Part shown: positions 36,518 through 46,649 of the stretch, one piece after another
How the letters are laid out: each line of letters opens with the position of its first letter
Position numbering within the stretch: position 1 is the stretch's first letter
Source: Nostoc sp. PCC 7107
GTDB lineage: Bacteria; Cyanobacteriota; Cyanobacteriia; Cyanobacteriales; Nostocaceae
DNA length: 64,000 nt
Reading direction: 5' to 3'
Assembly: GCF_000316625.1 (NCBI RefSeq)
Contig: NC_019676.1
Location: forward strand, 393,501-457,500
Program-made: the position numbers and the translations under genes
Notes under the pieces: model-generated
Database searches by the model: none
The model's input: the letters and a program-made list of their open reading frames with translations, nothing else
Told to the model about the DNA's origin: nothing

Positions 36518-36550
36518 AGATCCCCGACTTCTTTGAGAAGTCGGGGATCT
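36518..36550. repeat. 15-bp perfect palindrome repeat (AGATCCCCGACTTCT)
   Basis: AGATCCCCGACTTCT, a TTG spacer, then the exact reverse complement. It is a known-looking dispersed palindrome of cyanobacterial genomes, and it forms a strong hairpin 60 bases before the TPR-CHAT start. Adjacent ACTGAGCGTAGCCGAAGTAT is another dispersed piece. It could be a transcription attenuator or just a repeat. Confidence 0.7.
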
Positions 36551-36607
36551 CTTAAGCCATCATCAAATTATGAATTACGAACTTATACTGAGCGTAGCCG
36601 AAGTATT

Positions 36608-38932
36608 ATGAATTACAAATTATTATTTTTGCCCTTATTGCTGAGTTCCCTGCTGCTATCTGATGCAGTACGCGCAACATCAAAAACCCAAGACTTGCAG
36701 ATAGCACAACAACCAACCCAATCAAACGCAACTCGCGCCGCAGCAGAACAAGCATTAAATGAAGGATTAGAGTTATACAAGCAAGGCACAGCCGAAAGCT
36801 TAAAACAAGCACTTGCAAAATTGCAAATTGCTTTACCACTGTGGCAGAAATTAGGGGATAAATCTTACGAAGCTGTGACTCTACTGTCAATTGGTCGAGT
36901 CTACGACGCTTTAGGAGAAAAACAACAAGCCCTGTCATATTACAACCAAGCTCTGCCTATCTGGCTTGCGGTGGGTGATCGCTTTGGAGAAGCTACTACT
37001 CTCAATAACATTGGTAAAGTCTACGACGATTTAGGAAAAAAGCAGCAGGCATTGTCATATTACAACCAAGCTCTACTTCTTAGACGTGATGTGGGCGATC
37101 GCTCAGGCGTTGCTACTACTCTCAATAACGTTGGTGGAGTCTACGACGATTTAGGAAAAAAGCAGCAGGCCCTGTCATATTACAACCAAGCTCTGCCAAT
37201 AAGACGTGCTTTGGGCGATCGCTCTGGTGAAGCGAACACTCTCTACAACGTCGCTTTCTTAGAACTAAGCAAAGGCAACTTACAAACTGCACTCACCCAA
37301 ATTGAAGCATCTATAAAAATCATCGAAGAATTACGCACCAAAATCGACGACAAAGAATTACGGACTTCTTACTTCGCCACAGTGCAAGACTATTATCAGT
37401 TCTACATCGATTTGCTGATGCAGTTGCACAAAAAAGAACCAACCAAAGGTTACGCTGCACAAGCATTACACATCAGCGAACGCTCCCGCGCCAGGGTTTT
37501 ATTAGAACTATTAACAGAAGCCAATGCCAAAATCCGCAAAGGCGTTGACCCTAAATTATTAGCACAAGAACAAAGTCTGCAAGAACAAATTGATGCCAAA
37601 GATAAACTGCGTCGAGATTTAATGAGCAAATCAGCACCCGCAACCGCAGTCAAAAAACTCGAACAAGAAATTGCCAATCTTCTCAGCCAATATCAACAAC
37701 TGCAAACCCAAATTCGCACAACTAGCCCGAAATATGCCGCACTAAAATATCCTGAGCCATTAAAATTAGCGCAAATTCAACAACAACTCGATGCAAATAC
37801 TGTGCTGTTGCAATATTCATTAGGTGCAGAACGCAGTTATCTTTGGGTTGTAACTCCCAATTCTCTTGATAGCTATGAACTCCCGCCACAAGCACAGATA
37901 GAAAAAGCAGCAAATGATTTTCGCCAAAGTATAGTCAGAGTAGTAGCTTCCCCTAAACAACAAGCAGCAGCAGCAAAACAACTAAGTCAAATTATCCTCG
38001 CTCCAGTCGCCAACAAGTTAGCAAACAAACGCTTGGTAATAGTCGCGGATGGTGCTTTACAAAATATTCCCTTTGCAGCCTTAACTGAACCAACTGCTCA
38101 AGAATCTTATCAACCACTGCTAGTCAACCACGAAATTGTTAATCTTCCTTCAGCTTCAACCATCGCCATCCTCAGACAAGAAACGCAAAAACGTCCAAAA
38201 GCACCGAAAGCTATAGCGATTCTCGCAGATCCCGTATTCAGTACAGATGATTCACGGGTGACAGGGAAACCAGAAAACAATTCCATCACTCCTGACTTAG
38301 ACCTTCAACGTTCTGCACTCTCCAGGTCAGCCCGAAATTTAAATCGCAACGGTTGGGATAGATTAAACGGAACTCGTCAAGAAGCAGAAGCAATTCTCAA
38401 ACTCGGTTCACCAACAGATAGCCTAGCCGTATTTGATTTTGATGCTAATTATGATTGGGTAACAAACTCAAAACTAAGTCAATACCGTGTTATTCACTTT
38501 GCAACTCATGGTTTTGCTGATGATACTAATCCAGAGTTATCAGGCATTGTACTTTCATTAATAGACAAGCAAGGTAAACCTCAAAGAGGATATCTGCGGT
38601 TAAACGATATCTTCAACCTCGATTTTCCTGCTGATTTAATCGTGTTGAGTGCTTGTCAAACCGGACAAGGTAAAGAAGTTCAAGGAGAAGGATTAGTAGG
38701 ATTGACAAGAGGATTGATGTATGCAGGTTCACCCAGACTTGTATTGTCTTTATGGAATGTGGATGATCAGGGAACGAAAGAATTGATGAGTGAATTTTAT
38801 CGCCAAATGTGGCAAGAAGGAAAATCGCCTGTTGCTGCCCTCCGCGCCGCACAACTAAGTTTATGGCAAAATCCTAATTGGCGTAAACCTTTGTATTGGG
38901 CTGCTTTTACTCTGCAAGGCGAATGGCGATGA
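36608..38932 (+). CDS. secreted TPR-CHAT protein (caspase-like peptidase)
   Basis: 774 residues from ATG 36608 ([12 protein letters not shown], a signal peptide); the longer frame from 36533 reads through a palindrome repeat. Residues about 55-270 are TPRs of 40 residues ([31 protein letters not shown]), three of them nearly identical in DNA with a 120-base period. A coiled region follows (about 290-400), then a CHAT domain (about 480-774). The catalytic dyad is intact: H634 in IHFATHGF and C683 in [12 protein letters not shown] enzymes are clan-CD peptidases related to caspases and separase. Its export suggests a periplasmic protease; partner and trigger are unknown. Confidence 0.88.
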   Translation: MNYKLLFLPLLLSSLLLSDAVRATSKTQDLQIAQQPTQSNATRAAAEQALNEGLELYKQGTAESLKQALAKLQIALPLWQKLGDKSYEAVTLLSIGRVYDALGEKQQALSYYNQALPIWLAVGDRFGEATTLNNIGKVYDDLGKKQQALSYYNQALLLRRDVGDRSGVATTLNNVGGVYDDLGKKQQALSYYNQALPIRRALGDRSGEANTLYNVAFLELSKGNLQTALTQIEASIKIIEELRTKIDDKELRTSYFATVQDYYQFYIDLLMQLHKKEPTKGYAAQALHISERSRARVLLELLTEANAKIRKGVDPKLLAQEQSLQEQIDAKDKLRRDLMSKSAPATAVKKLEQEIANLLSQYQQLQTQIRTTSPKYAALKYPEPLKLAQIQQQLDANTVLLQYSLGAERSYLWVVTPNSLDSYELPPQAQIEKAANDFRQSIVRVVASPKQQAAAAKQLSQIILAPVANKLANKRLVIVADGALQNIPFAALTEPTAQESYQPLLVNHEIVNLPSASTIAILRQETQKRPKAPKAIAILADPVFSTDDSRVTGKPENNSITPDLDLQRSALSRSARNLNRNGWDRLNGTRQEAEAILKLGSPTDSLAVFDFDANYDWVTNSKLSQYRVIHFATHGFADDTNPELSGIVLSLIDKQGKPQRGYLRLNDIFNLDFPADLIVLSACQTGQGKEVQGEGLVGLTRGLMYAGSPRLVLSLWNVDDQGTKELMSEFYRQMWQEGKSPVAALRAAQLSLWQNPNWRKPLYWAAFTLQGEWR

Positions 38933-38998
38933 AGGAAATTCTGTTTTGCGACTTTGAAGAGAAATGTCAAGATAGATTTAGAGGTTTCAGGAAGTCTT

Positions 38999-39538
38999 AT
39001 GTCTCTAAATATCCAAGACTTGGAGAACATGCAGGTAGATTACCCTGACTATCGCATGGAATTAGTTGATGGGAATATAGTTGTTATGAGTCCATCAGGT
39101 TATGAGTCGGAAGAAGTCGGAACAGAGTTTGCTCGAATTTTGGGTAACTGGGTAAGGCCGCGCAAGTTAGGACGTGTAGTTGGTTCTAGTGCTGGTTTTA
39201 AATTACCTAACACAAATTTACGCGCTCCTGATGTCTCTTTTATTAAAGCCGAACGACTCAAACGTTCCACTGAAGATTATGCCGAATTGGTTCCTGATTT
39301 AGTAGTTGAAGTGAAATCAAAAACTGATTCTGTAGATAAACTCCGCGAGAAGATTCAGGAATTTATCGGACTGGGGACACAAATCGGGATTTTAATTAAC
39401 CCCAAAACTAGAACTATGGAAGTCTACGGTTCTGGGGAACAAGTCATATTACGAGATGGCGATGTGTTGACGCTTCCAGATTTATTCCCTGGTTGGGAAG
39501 TCGCAATTTCGGAGATTTGGTCGCCAGTGTTTGAATAA
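38999..39538 (+). CDS. Uma2 family (DUF820) putative restriction-like nuclease
   Basis: 179 residues from ATG 38999; a TTG at 38954 would add 15 residues and is less likely. The PD-(D/E)xK-type fold is seen as YRMELVDGNIVVMSPSG at the start, APDVSFIKAERLK in the middle and PDLVVEVKSKTDSVDKLREK, where the D and the ExK form the metal site. This family is hugely expanded in cyanobacteria, with unknown biological role. It lies 66 bases after the TPR-CHAT gene and may share a transcript with it. Confidence 0.85.
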   Translation: MSLNIQDLENMQVDYPDYRMELVDGNIVVMSPSGYESEEVGTEFARILGNWVRPRKLGRVVGSSAGFKLPNTNLRAPDVSFIKAERLKRSTEDYAELVPDLVVEVKSKTDSVDKLREKIQEFIGLGTQIGILINPKTRTMEVYGSGEQVILRDGDVLTLPDLFPGWEVAISEIWSPVFE

Positions 39539-39626
39539 TTGTCATTGTCAAATCTGAAGACTAGCTACTGTGTCACTAAACTCTTTACAATAAAACCCTT
39601 GTTGGCTAAAAAATATTTTTCTCATT

Positions 39627-40463
39627 ATGACAAATCAAGCCCCGATTCCCTTAATTATCAACGGTGCTGCTGGCAAAATGGGTCGTGAGGTAGTCAAAGC
39701 AGTAGCACAAGCACCTGATTTAACTTTAATGGGTGCAATTGACCGTAACCCGGAACATCAAGGTAAAGACGCTGGGGAATTAGCAGGTTTAACAGAACCT
39801 TTGGAAGTGCCAATTACTGACCAATTAGAGCCAATGTTAGGATACGTGGCTGGTGAAAGACAACTACCGCCTGGGGTAATCATCGACTTTACCCATCCTG
39901 ATTCAGTGTATGACAATGTGCGGAGTGCGATCGCCTATGGTATTCGTCCGGTTGTTGGTACTACAGGCTTAAGTCCCGCACAAATTCAAAATTTGGCAGA
40001 CTTTGCCGAAAAAGCTAGTACAGGTTGCTTGATTATCCCTAATTTCTCCATTGGGATGGTGTTATTACAGCAAGCCGCCATTACCGCATCGAAATATTTT
40101 GACCATGTAGAAATTATTGAACTGCATCACAACCAAAAAGCTGATGCACCCAGCGGTACGGCAATTCAAACCGCGCAGTTACTAGCAGAGCTAGGTAAAA
40201 CTTTTAACCAAGTAATTGTCGAAGAGACCGAGAAAATACCAGGAGCTAGAGGCAGTCTAGCCGATGAAGGCATTAGAATTCATAGTGTACGCTTACCGGG
40301 ACTAATCGCCCATCAAGAAGTGATTTTTGGGGCGGCTGGTCAAATTTATACCTTACGTCATGATACAAGCGATCGCGCCTGCTATATGCCCGGCGTATTA
40401 CTGGCAATTCGCAAAGTCTCACAGTTAAAGTCGTTAGTGTATGGTTTAGAAAAGATACTTTAA
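39627..40463 (+). CDS. dapB: 4-hydroxy-tetrahydrodipicolinate reductase
   Basis: 278 residues. The N-terminal Rossmann motif [16 protein letters not shown] binds NAD(P)H. The centre holds [25 protein letters not shown] and the DapB catalytic segment [17 protein letters not shown], with the substrate-binding histidines and lysine. It reduces HTPA to tetrahydrodipicolinate in lysine and diaminopimelate (cell-wall) synthesis in the cytoplasm. Full length for the family. Followed 26 bases later by a membrane-protein gene on the same strand. Confidence 0.95.
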   Translation: MTNQAPIPLIINGAAGKMGREVVKAVAQAPDLTLMGAIDRNPEHQGKDAGELAGLTEPLEVPITDQLEPMLGYVAGERQLPPGVIIDFTHPDSVYDNVRSAIAYGIRPVVGTTGLSPAQIQNLADFAEKASTGCLIIPNFSIGMVLLQQAAITASKYFDHVEIIELHHNQKADAPSGTAIQTAQLLAELGKTFNQVIVEETEKIPGARGSLADEGIRIHSVRLPGLIAHQEVIFGAAGQIYTLRHDTSDRACYMPGVLLAIRKVSQLKSLVYGLEKIL

Positions 40464-40489
40464 ACATTAGCACTCAACATCCAGCACCC

Positions 40490-41173
40490 ATGCTTGTCCC
40501 ACTGACTCGCCAGAAATTTGAACAAGTTATTCCCCTCATTGCTACTGGTCAGCAGTACAAGTACTATTGGGGGAAATTTTCTAATTTTTTACAGCGACTA
40601 TTAGTTTCTGTAGTTTCTGTAGTTGTGATTTTACTAGTAAAAGCTTTGTTTGGGCTGGATTTTGGCCCCATCCTATTTTTTCTGGGTGTACTTGGGGCAA
40701 TGTTTTGGCTGTGGTTCCCCGTATTTCAGGCAAGTATTCGGAATGCAAAATGCCGCCGTTATAAGTACTGCGGCTTTTTCCGGGGGCGAATTCTAGATTG
40801 GTGGATTACAGACAAATTGATGGGTAAACAAGAAACTGTCAACAGCAAAGGAGAGTTAGTAATTGTTGAAAACCGAGAAAAACGGATAAATTTAGAAGTT
40901 GGTGATAATACCGGATTTAGTGTCGAGTTAGATGCACCACTACGGCCTTTTCATAAAGCGATCGCTCGTGGTCAAATCGCTGAGATGATTGTCATGTCAA
41001 ATCGTCCAGATTTAAGCACCATTGAAGATTTCAGCGATGTTTACATTCCCAGCCGTGACATCTGGGTCAACGATTATCCCTATCTCCGCCGAGACTTCTT
41101 TTCTGAAGTCAGTCGCCGCTTACGAGAAGGACAAAATGACAAACCACGCCGTCGGCGAAAATATGAAGATTAA
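40490..41173 (+). CDS. conserved cyanobacterial membrane protein
   Basis: 227 residues with two adjacent hydrophobic helices (about 40-85: LVSVVSVVVILLVKALFGLD, FFLGVLGAMFWLWFPVF) and a long soluble, basic C-terminal part (KCRRYKYCGFFRGRILDWW) ending in an Arg/Lys-rich tail. I recall this family being called 'phosphate ABC transporter permease' in databases, but no transporter motif is visible, so I treat it as unknown. Starts 26 bases after dapB, so they may be co-transcribed. The soluble domain is beta-rich and could be a ligand-binding unit. Confidence 0.7.
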   Translation: MLVPLTRQKFEQVIPLIATGQQYKYYWGKFSNFLQRLLVSVVSVVVILLVKALFGLDFGPILFFLGVLGAMFWLWFPVFQASIRNAKCRRYKYCGFFRGRILDWWITDKLMGKQETVNSKGELVIVENREKRINLEVGDNTGFSVELDAPLRPFHKAIARGQIAEMIVMSNRPDLSTIEDFSDVYIPSRDIWVNDYPYLRRDFFSEVSRRLREGQNDKPRRRRKYED

Positions 41174-41182
41174 AAAAGTTAA

Positions 41183-41243
41183 AAGGTAAAAGTTAAAAGT
41201 AAAAAACTGTTTCTTTTTCCTTTTGCATTTTTACTTTTACCTT
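41183..41243. terminator. bidirectional terminator-like inverted repeat
   Basis: AAGGTAAAAGT at 41183-41193 and its reverse complement ACTTTTACCTT at 41233-41243 flank a 39-base loop rich in T/A runs. AAAAGTAAAAA also pairs with TTTTTACTTTT. It lies exactly between two convergent genes and contains heptamer-like AAAAGTT repeats. Confidence 0.5.
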
Positions 41244-41246
41244 GAT

Positions 41247-41879
41247 CTAGCTTTGCCGATTTCCATTCTGTCCATAAGCTTGCCAAGCCAGATCTACTAA
41301 TCCATCAACAACCGCAGCCGCTACAACAGCATTGCCTTTGCGACTTTCAATTGTAATACAAGGAACTAAAGAGTCTTGCAGTCGGCTTTTAGCCGTATCC
41401 ACATCCACAAATCCCACTGGAGTAGCAATTATTAAAGCTGGCAGAATTTCTTCAGCTTCAATTAAATCCATCAGTGCTGTTAGTGCGGTTTGTGCCTGAC
41501 CAACCACAAAAATACCCTCTGGATAACGCTTGGCTAGAGTTTCAATTCCCCATGCTGCTAAGGTTTTTTCCTTTTGAGGACGTGTGACAGTTTCCATGCT
41601 GCAATAGACTGGGTTAGCAAACGTGTTCTGAATGTCGTAAGCGATACCTACTTGTACCATTGGTACATCTACTACGATTGTGGTGCGTGCTGCTAACGCC
41701 GCTGCACCAGCTTGCAAAGCATGTTCCGAAAAGCGGATTAAAGACTTATATTCAAAGTCGGCTGTGGCGTATATCACCCGCCGCACAATTTCATACTCTG
41801 CGGGTGAAAAGGCATGATCGCCAATTTCACTATCAATGATTGCTAAACTTTGAGCATCAGTTACGTGCCATTCCATCAC
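41247..41879 (-). CDS. cobH: precorrin-8X methylmutase
   Basis: 210 residues, full length. The catalytic histidine lies in RFSEHALQAGAAALAA, and PVGFVDVDTAKSRLQDS and TIESRKGNAVVAAAVVDGL are the family's active-site end. CobH/CbiC migrates the C-11 methyl group to C-12 to form hydrogenobyrinic/cobyrinic acid in B12 synthesis. cobT lies elsewhere in the window. The start ATG at 41879 begins MMEWHVTDAQSLAIID, as usual. Upstream is a 180-base gap and the TPM gene, same strand. Confidence 0.93.
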   Translation of the reverse strand: MMEWHVTDAQSLAIIDSEIGDHAFSPAEYEIVRRVIYATADFEYKSLIRFSEHALQAGAAALAARTTIVVDVPMVQVGIAYDIQNTFANPVYCSMETVTRPQKEKTLAAWGIETLAKRYPEGIFVVGQAQTALTALMDLIEAEEILPALIIATPVGFVDVDTAKSRLQDSLVPCITIESRKGNAVVAAAVVDGLVDLAWQAYGQNGNRQS

Positions 41880-42058
41880 TATTCAGCGCTGATATACCAG
41901 CTTTCAGCTTATCAGCTTCAGTGAGTACTGAGTCAAAATCAACAGGACTTGCATACAAAATTGTCCTTCGAGGCTGAGTATAAGGGTATGGTGTGTCAGG
42001 TTTTTTTTGAATACCTACACCCTGATACCCCTAAACCCTTTGCTAAAAGCAACAGCAC

Positions 42059-42868
42059 TCACAATTCAGGACTAGAAGAAGGACGACTGAACACAGGAGA
42101 AAGATAAGCAACTAAAGCACCGATAAAAAATCCAGAAATATTCCGAACTAACGGTAGCCAATCACTAGTGCGAGTCACTACTGGCCCAATACCAAAGGCT
42201 ATGAATAACATTCCCCATAACGGAGAGAAAATTAATGCCCATTGCCAAGCTACAATTTGTTTGTCATTGCGGGGTTGGGCGGCAAATCCGCAAATTATCC
42301 CACCAATGATGGAGGTAACTAGGGTGAGAATCCACTGTTCTCTAGGGAGTCCCGGTACAACATTACAACCGCCTTTGATTAAGCAGCCTTTAACTGAGTC
42401 TAAGGCTTGTAATATTGATTGGTCTTCACCTTGTTCTCGCACAAAGTACAAGTTACCAAAGCGAGTTTGCAGTTCTATCCAAAATGTGCGGGGTAAAAGT
42501 TCGTAAACTGCATCGCCAACACTAAAGCTGAGAATGTTCCCACCACGAGAATCAGCAACTAGCAGGATACTTTTATCATCTAGACCCCAATAATTGATCA
42601 CTGCTCGACCAGGAGTGCGATCGTACTGTGTTAATACTCGCAGTTTCCAGCCAGTTTCAGTTTCAAATTGCTTTAAATCGGAAACTAGCTTGTCTTCTTG
42701 AATGTCAGTGAGAGTTTTCGCCAAATCAATAACTGGAGTTTGGAAGTTAGGTAACAACTCAGGGTTGTCATAGGCTAGTGCTGCGGAAGGATTTGCTACC
42801 CAAATTGACCCAGCCACGAAAAATATTGCAATAGATACGAGAATTCGTCGCCAAAAACAAGACTGCAT
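42059..42868 (-). CDS. TPM-domain protein (Psb32/YgcG-like)
   Basis: 269 residues from ATG 42868, which begins a signal peptide (MQSCFWRRILVSIAIFFVAG, cleavage after about residue 34). A start 39 bases upstream is possible. The TPM fold follows: VIDLAKTLTDIQEDKLVSDL and GWKLRVLTQYDRTPGRAVIN then LLVADSRGGNILSFSVGDAV. The C-terminal third has two to three membrane helices. TPM proteins such as Psb32 in thylakoids protect photosystem II or act as acid phosphatases; here the anchor suggests a lumenal or periplasmic domain. Role in photosystem repair is inferred from the family only. Confidence 0.8.
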   Translation of the reverse strand: MQSCFWRRILVSIAIFFVAGSIWVANPSAALAYDNPELLPNFQTPVIDLAKTLTDIQEDKLVSDLKQFETETGWKLRVLTQYDRTPGRAVINYWGLDDKSILLVADSRGGNILSFSVGDAVYELLPRTFWIELQTRFGNLYFVREQGEDQSILQALDSVKGCLIKGGCNVVPGLPREQWILTLVTSIIGGIICGFAAQPRNDKQIVAWQWALIFSPLWGMLFIAFGIGPVVTRTSDWLPLVRNISGFFIGALVAYLSPVFSRPSSSPEL

Positions 42869-43343
42869 GGATGCTCTTATACAAATATAAACAGTAAAAG
42901 TGAACAAGTTGTTTTAAAAAGTAGGAGAGAAAAGTGATACTTCTTTACACTTGTTTACTTTACTCTAATATTAGGGTCTAAGAAAAGTATTGAGTATGAG
43001 AGATTTGTGGCCTATCGCCCAATAGCCATCAAGACCATGATAGCGATCGCTCTTTCTCGGTTTAGTGCTTTGTAATGCTGAAATTTAGATTTATTGTGTA
43101 CCCAGTCCAGCAAAATCACATTGCAGACGACTGTAGGCGATCGCACTTTCCATCATAATTAAAGCAATACCTACGGTAGGCTACGCTAACGCCTGTTTGT
43201 CAAGATGAGCGATCGCGGAGTCTAGGATGACACTGTAAACGGCTTTATATTTATTCAGGCATAGTTACCTCTATTATTAAAGGATCTATGTATAGTTGAT
43301 TAGAGTAAAAATATATAAACGAAGTTTGAATGCAGTAAAAATC
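42869..43343. other. intergenic region with dispersed repeats
   Basis: 475 bases with no credible gene. HIP1 octamers lie near 43043, 43138 and 43210, and the GTAGGCTACGCTAACGCC string near 43171 is a dispersed repeat. The region marks the border between housekeeping genes and the accessory stretch that follows. Confidence 0.4.
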
Positions 43344-43577
43344 ATGTTGCAATCAATTGAAGGAGTTTACAAAAACGGTAAGGTAGAACTTACAGAATTA
43401 CCGCCTGGTATTTCAGAAAGTATGGTAATTGTCACTTTCTTAGAGTCGAAAAAAACTCAACAACCAACCCAAATAATGCACTTTGGTATGTTCTCTGGGA
43501 ATCAACAATCAACCGAAGCAGATTTTCACATTACTGAATTTCATGGTGATAGTGAAGACAGCTTAGACTGGTCATAA
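43344..43577 (+). CDS. antitoxin-like protein (VapB-type partner)
   Basis: 77 residues from ATG 43344 (MLQSIEGVYKNGKVELTELP); an earlier frame start at 43296 lacks support. IEGVYKNGKVEL is typical of short archaeal/cyanobacterial DUF104-like or related antitoxins. It ends six bases before the PIN-domain gene, the usual antitoxin-toxin arrangement. The acidic C-terminus (EFHGDSEDSLDWS) would suit toxin binding. It would neutralise the downstream nuclease and autoregulate the pair. Confidence 0.7.
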   Translation: MLQSIEGVYKNGKVELTELPPGISESMVIVTFLESKKTQQPTQIMHFGMFSGNQQSTEADFHITEFHGDSEDSLDWS

Positions 43578-43583
43578 GTAGTT

Positions 43584-43982
43584 ATGCAGTACGTTATAGA
43601 TACTCATGCTCTTATCTGGTTTCTTGAAGGTAATACCCGCTTAGGTGCAAAGGCTAAGGCTATACTTTCGCATCCTGATTCACAGTTAGTTATTCCAGCT
43701 ACCACTTTAGCTGAGGCTGTTTGGATTGTGGAAAGAGGTAGGACATCTATTCCTCATCCTCAAGATGTAATTTCAGTAGTAGAAGCTGACCCTCGTGTAG
43801 TAATTTACCCGCTTGATAAAGATATAATTGCAATGACTATGAGCCTATCTGCTATTAATGAAATGCACGACAGGCAAATTGTAGCTACTGCGTTAGTGTT
43901 AGCAAGTAAAGGTGATGTTGTGCAGTTATTAACGTGCGATCAAAATATAACTGCGTCGGCTTTAGTTGCTATTGTTTGGTAG
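43584..43982 (+). CDS. PIN-domain toxin, VapC-like
   Basis: 132 residues. Starts MQYVIDTHALIWFLEGNTRL with the first PIN aspartate; PATTLAEAVWIVERG supplies the second acidic position, and MHDRQIVATALV plus LTCDQNI the remaining acidic residues, so all metal ligands of the RNase fold appear intact. VapC toxins cleave RNA, commonly tRNA, when freed from their antitoxin. Paired with the antitoxin-like gene six bases upstream; a two-gene type II module. Confidence 0.88.
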   Translation: MQYVIDTHALIWFLEGNTRLGAKAKAILSHPDSQLVIPATTLAEAVWIVERGRTSIPHPQDVISVVEADPRVVIYPLDKDIIAMTMSLSAINEMHDRQIVATALVLASKGDVVQLLTCDQNITASALVAIVW

Positions 43983-44076
43983 TTTGTCGATTAAGAATAC
44001 TGTAGCGATCGCACTTTGCACAACCCTAAAGCGATCGCCTGTATAAAAACTATGATGGCAGTTTATTTTTCATTAA

Positions 44077-44300
44077 TTAAGCAGACATCAAACGCTGTAT
44101 TGGTTCAGAAATTGAACGACATAATTCTTGAGCAGTTTCAATCCATTCCTGCATAATAACTTCTACATTTTGTAGTGATTCTTGATAAGTTTCACCATCA
44201 GATCCACATCCAGGTAATTCTGGTACTTCAGCTATAAATGCTTAATCTTCTTCACTCCAGTAGATATTAATTTCAGGCTCTCCCAGACTTGGGTTGATAA
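44077..44300 (-). pseudogene. HicB-like antitoxin pseudogene
   Basis: The reverse strand translates as LGEPEINIYWSEED, a stop (TAA at 44242-44244), then AFIAEVPELPGCGSDGETYQ and so on to RLMSA before a natural TAA. The two parts together are the usual HicB-type RNase-H-like antitoxin (normally SEEDQAFIAEVPELPGC), with a nonsense codon where Q or E is expected. No start codon or hicA partner is visible upstream, so this is a remnant. Confidence 0.75.
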
Positions 44301-44894
44301 ATTAACACTAAAAAATGGCTCAAACGATTGATACAACAAGGTTTGTCTACAACAAAACTAAAAATTTAATAAAAATTAACTTTATTATTCTTGAATTCTA
44401 GACTATGTAAGGATTTAACCTCATATCAAGTATTAATTTGTTATAGCTAGTCTAGGAGAGCCTAATTTCATAGCGAAGTATAATTTGTGATATTTTTTAT
44501 AATTTTTCGGGAACGATATACTAATGCACACTTAGATTATATTGGACTTTACAGTGATAGCATTCAGGAACTTGCACTCAAATATCTTTTGGAATGAAAC
44601 TGATGAAAGACAATCACAGAAGCTATACGTAGCATTGTGCCTTTTGATTTCAGCAGCATCAGATTTTGCAGTAGGGATTGATTTAAAAAATAGTGGGAAA
44701 TTAAACTGGTCTACTACAGCTAGTTATTACTCAATATTTCACAGTGCTAGATTAATTATATTTCTGGCTCTAGGTAATTACCCACAAGATCATAATATTA
44801 GCCAATTGTTTGCACGAAATTCTGCCAATACAAGAGATCCATTGAAATTGAATGCTCTGAAATTTAATAGTCATCAAGTTGCATTAAGAGGCTA

Positions 44895-45789
44895 TTTATA
44901 AAGTAAATCTAAAAGCGAAAAGAAAAGAGTTATGACAACGATAAGATACATTAAACGTAGTGTATTTACATAGTTAGGTATGGCGCGAAAGTCTTACCCC
45001 ACAGACTTAACAGATATGGAGTGGGAAATCCTAGCCCCCTTGATTCCACCAGCGAAAGAAGGAGGACACCCGCGCACAACTGATATGCGGGAGGTATGCA
45101 ACGCTATCTACTATCACCTGAAGACAGGATGCCAATGGAATATGCTTCCGGGAGACTTCCCGCCCAGCTCAACTGTATACAACTACTACCGCAAATGGCA
45201 GCGCAAAGGGGTATGGGAAAAATTAAACCATTCATTACGCGGTCAGGTTCGCTTAAAATTAGGTAAATCAACACAACCCAGCGCCCTCGCCGCAGACAGT
45301 CAGTCAGTTAAAACTGACCAAAAAAGGGGGATGTGTACGGTTTTGATGGCGGTAAAAAGGTAAAAGGGCGAAAGCGACAGACTTTGGTTGATAGCCTGGG
45401 ATTATTGTTGAAAGTGGTTGTAAGTGAAGCAAATGCCCCAGAGCGAGTGCTTGCTGCCTATGCTTTGATGGAATTGTTAGAGGAGCGTCCTGAATTACTT
45501 GAGAAAGTTGAAGTTTTATGGGTTGATTCCGGTTATGACGGTGATAAGTTTGCTCTTTGTGTTTGGTTGATGATCCAAGCTCATGTTGAAGTCATACGGC
45601 GTACCGAGTCAGAATTTCAGGTTTTACCGAAACGTTGGGTAGTCGAAAGAACATTTGGGTGGTTTAACCAATATCATCGTCTCAGCAAAGATTATGAGCG
45701 CCTACCCGAAATGAGTGAAGCTGCTATATATGCTGTTATGACTCGGATTATGTTGCGTCGTCTTGTCGTCTAAAGATTTACTTTATAAA
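44895..45789 (+). mobile_element. IS5-family insertion sequence
   Basis: About 895 bases. Left CTATTTATAAAGTAAATCT (44892-44910) and right AGATTTACTTTATAAATAG (45774-45792) are perfect 19-base inverted ends that include flanking CTA/TAG. The likely TA target duplication lies in a CTAG-like site, as in the IS427 group. Inside is a two-frame transposase gene. The element interrupts the 44542-46383 gene. Confidence 0.85.
44980..45773 (+). CDS. IS5-family transposase, expressed by -1 frameshift
   Basis: ORF A (44980-45363, 127 residues) opens MARKSYPTDLTDMEWEILAP and includes GCQWNMLPGDFPPSSTVYNYY. ORF B (to 45773) continues YGFDGGKKVKGRKRQTLVDS. The two overlap in frames one base apart, at CAAAAAAGGGGG near 45320, a site suited to -1 ribosomal slippage; after slippage the product reads KTDQK.. 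into YGFDGG without gap. Catalytic residues are present: D in DSQSVKT, D in WVDSGYDGDK, E in WVVERTFGWF. It cuts and pastes DNA by a DDE mechanism. Confidence 0.88.
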
Positions 45790-46421
45790 TAGTCTCTAAC
45801 AACAACAATTTCTGATTACTATAAAGATTTATTAAATTTACCCAATTCAGAAGTTTTATTTAACTCCATGAATGAAATTTTATCAAATGCAAAAAAATTG
45901 AGAAATAATAGTAACTATGATGCTTTATTAATGGCTCATGAATGGCATCATATTAATGTAACCAATGATTTTGTTAAGTTATCCAATTCAATGTCAAATG
46001 GAGCTAAACTATGTTTGAAAATAGCTAGTAATTGCTTTGAAAATTATATTATATATGATGCAGAAATTCGGCAGAACCGAGAAAAAATTAAGTATTTAGT
46101 AAAAAATTATATTGTTCGACGACTTTATCCATCAATTTCTGAAAGAATTCAAGATAAAAATGTACTAAATACAGTTATATCATGTACACAAAGGCTCGAG
46201 AATATATCAAATGAATTTGAAATTAATACAGATATAGAAAACCAACTAAATGAATTTGAAAAGTCATTTTTGATATCTAATTTTAGTCAAAAGAAAAATT
46301 TAATGGATAATTTTAACACTGATGTTCAGACATTAGCAGTTAAAGTTAAATTGGCATTGGCTGATTTAGAAAAATATATATAGTATACAATCTTTAGAGA
46401 AGCACAAGAATCGGTTTATTT

Positions 46422-46649
46422 CTAGGTATTGAATAATAGCCAAATTTTGCTACATTTAATGTCAATGTGGATGATACAACTATTTACCCAATTTTGACAT
46501 TCCCAGCCTACATTAACTATTTGATAATGGTCGCGTTCTTTATCTAGAATTGTCTCATCAACTTCTATATTTCCGTGAGATGGCTTTTGCTCACTATATT
46601 CCAGTAGTATTTGTGGTACAAGCTGGCGATACCGAATGAATTTATCCAT
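46422..46649 (-). pseudogene. xisI: xisI-family gene, 3'-truncated
   Basis: 75 residues: YRQLVPQILLEYSEQKPSHG, then IEVDETILDKERDHYQIVNVGWECQ and NSCIIHIDIKCSKIW. This is the XisI family (fdxN-element excision controlling factor I), normally about 110 residues. After KIWL it ends at LFNT, so the conserved 35 to 40 C-terminal residues (KxWIQxNxTE onward) are missing. XisI proteins work with XisH in fdxN-element excision in Anabaena. The neighbouring xisH tail (46638-46683) suggests the former pair was cut by rearrangement. Confidence 0.72.

Larger units (their letters stand above)
44542..46383 (+). pseudogene. unrecognised gene split by an IS5-family insertion
   Basis: Two fragments flank the IS. 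The left (44542-44901, TTG start, 119 residues) is helical and ends in the IS left end; its segment TASYYSIFHSARLIIFLALG hints at a HEPN-like helical bundle. The right reads from about 45793 (SLTTTISDYYKDLLNLPNSE) through ATG 45868 to 46383 and includes MAHEWHHINVTNDFV. Both share one reading frame, and both are more AT-rich than neighbours. Joining at the presumed TA target restores a TAG codon, so the junction may have changed after insertion. HEPN assignment is tentative. An RNase or toxin-like role is possible but unproven. Confidence 0.55.
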
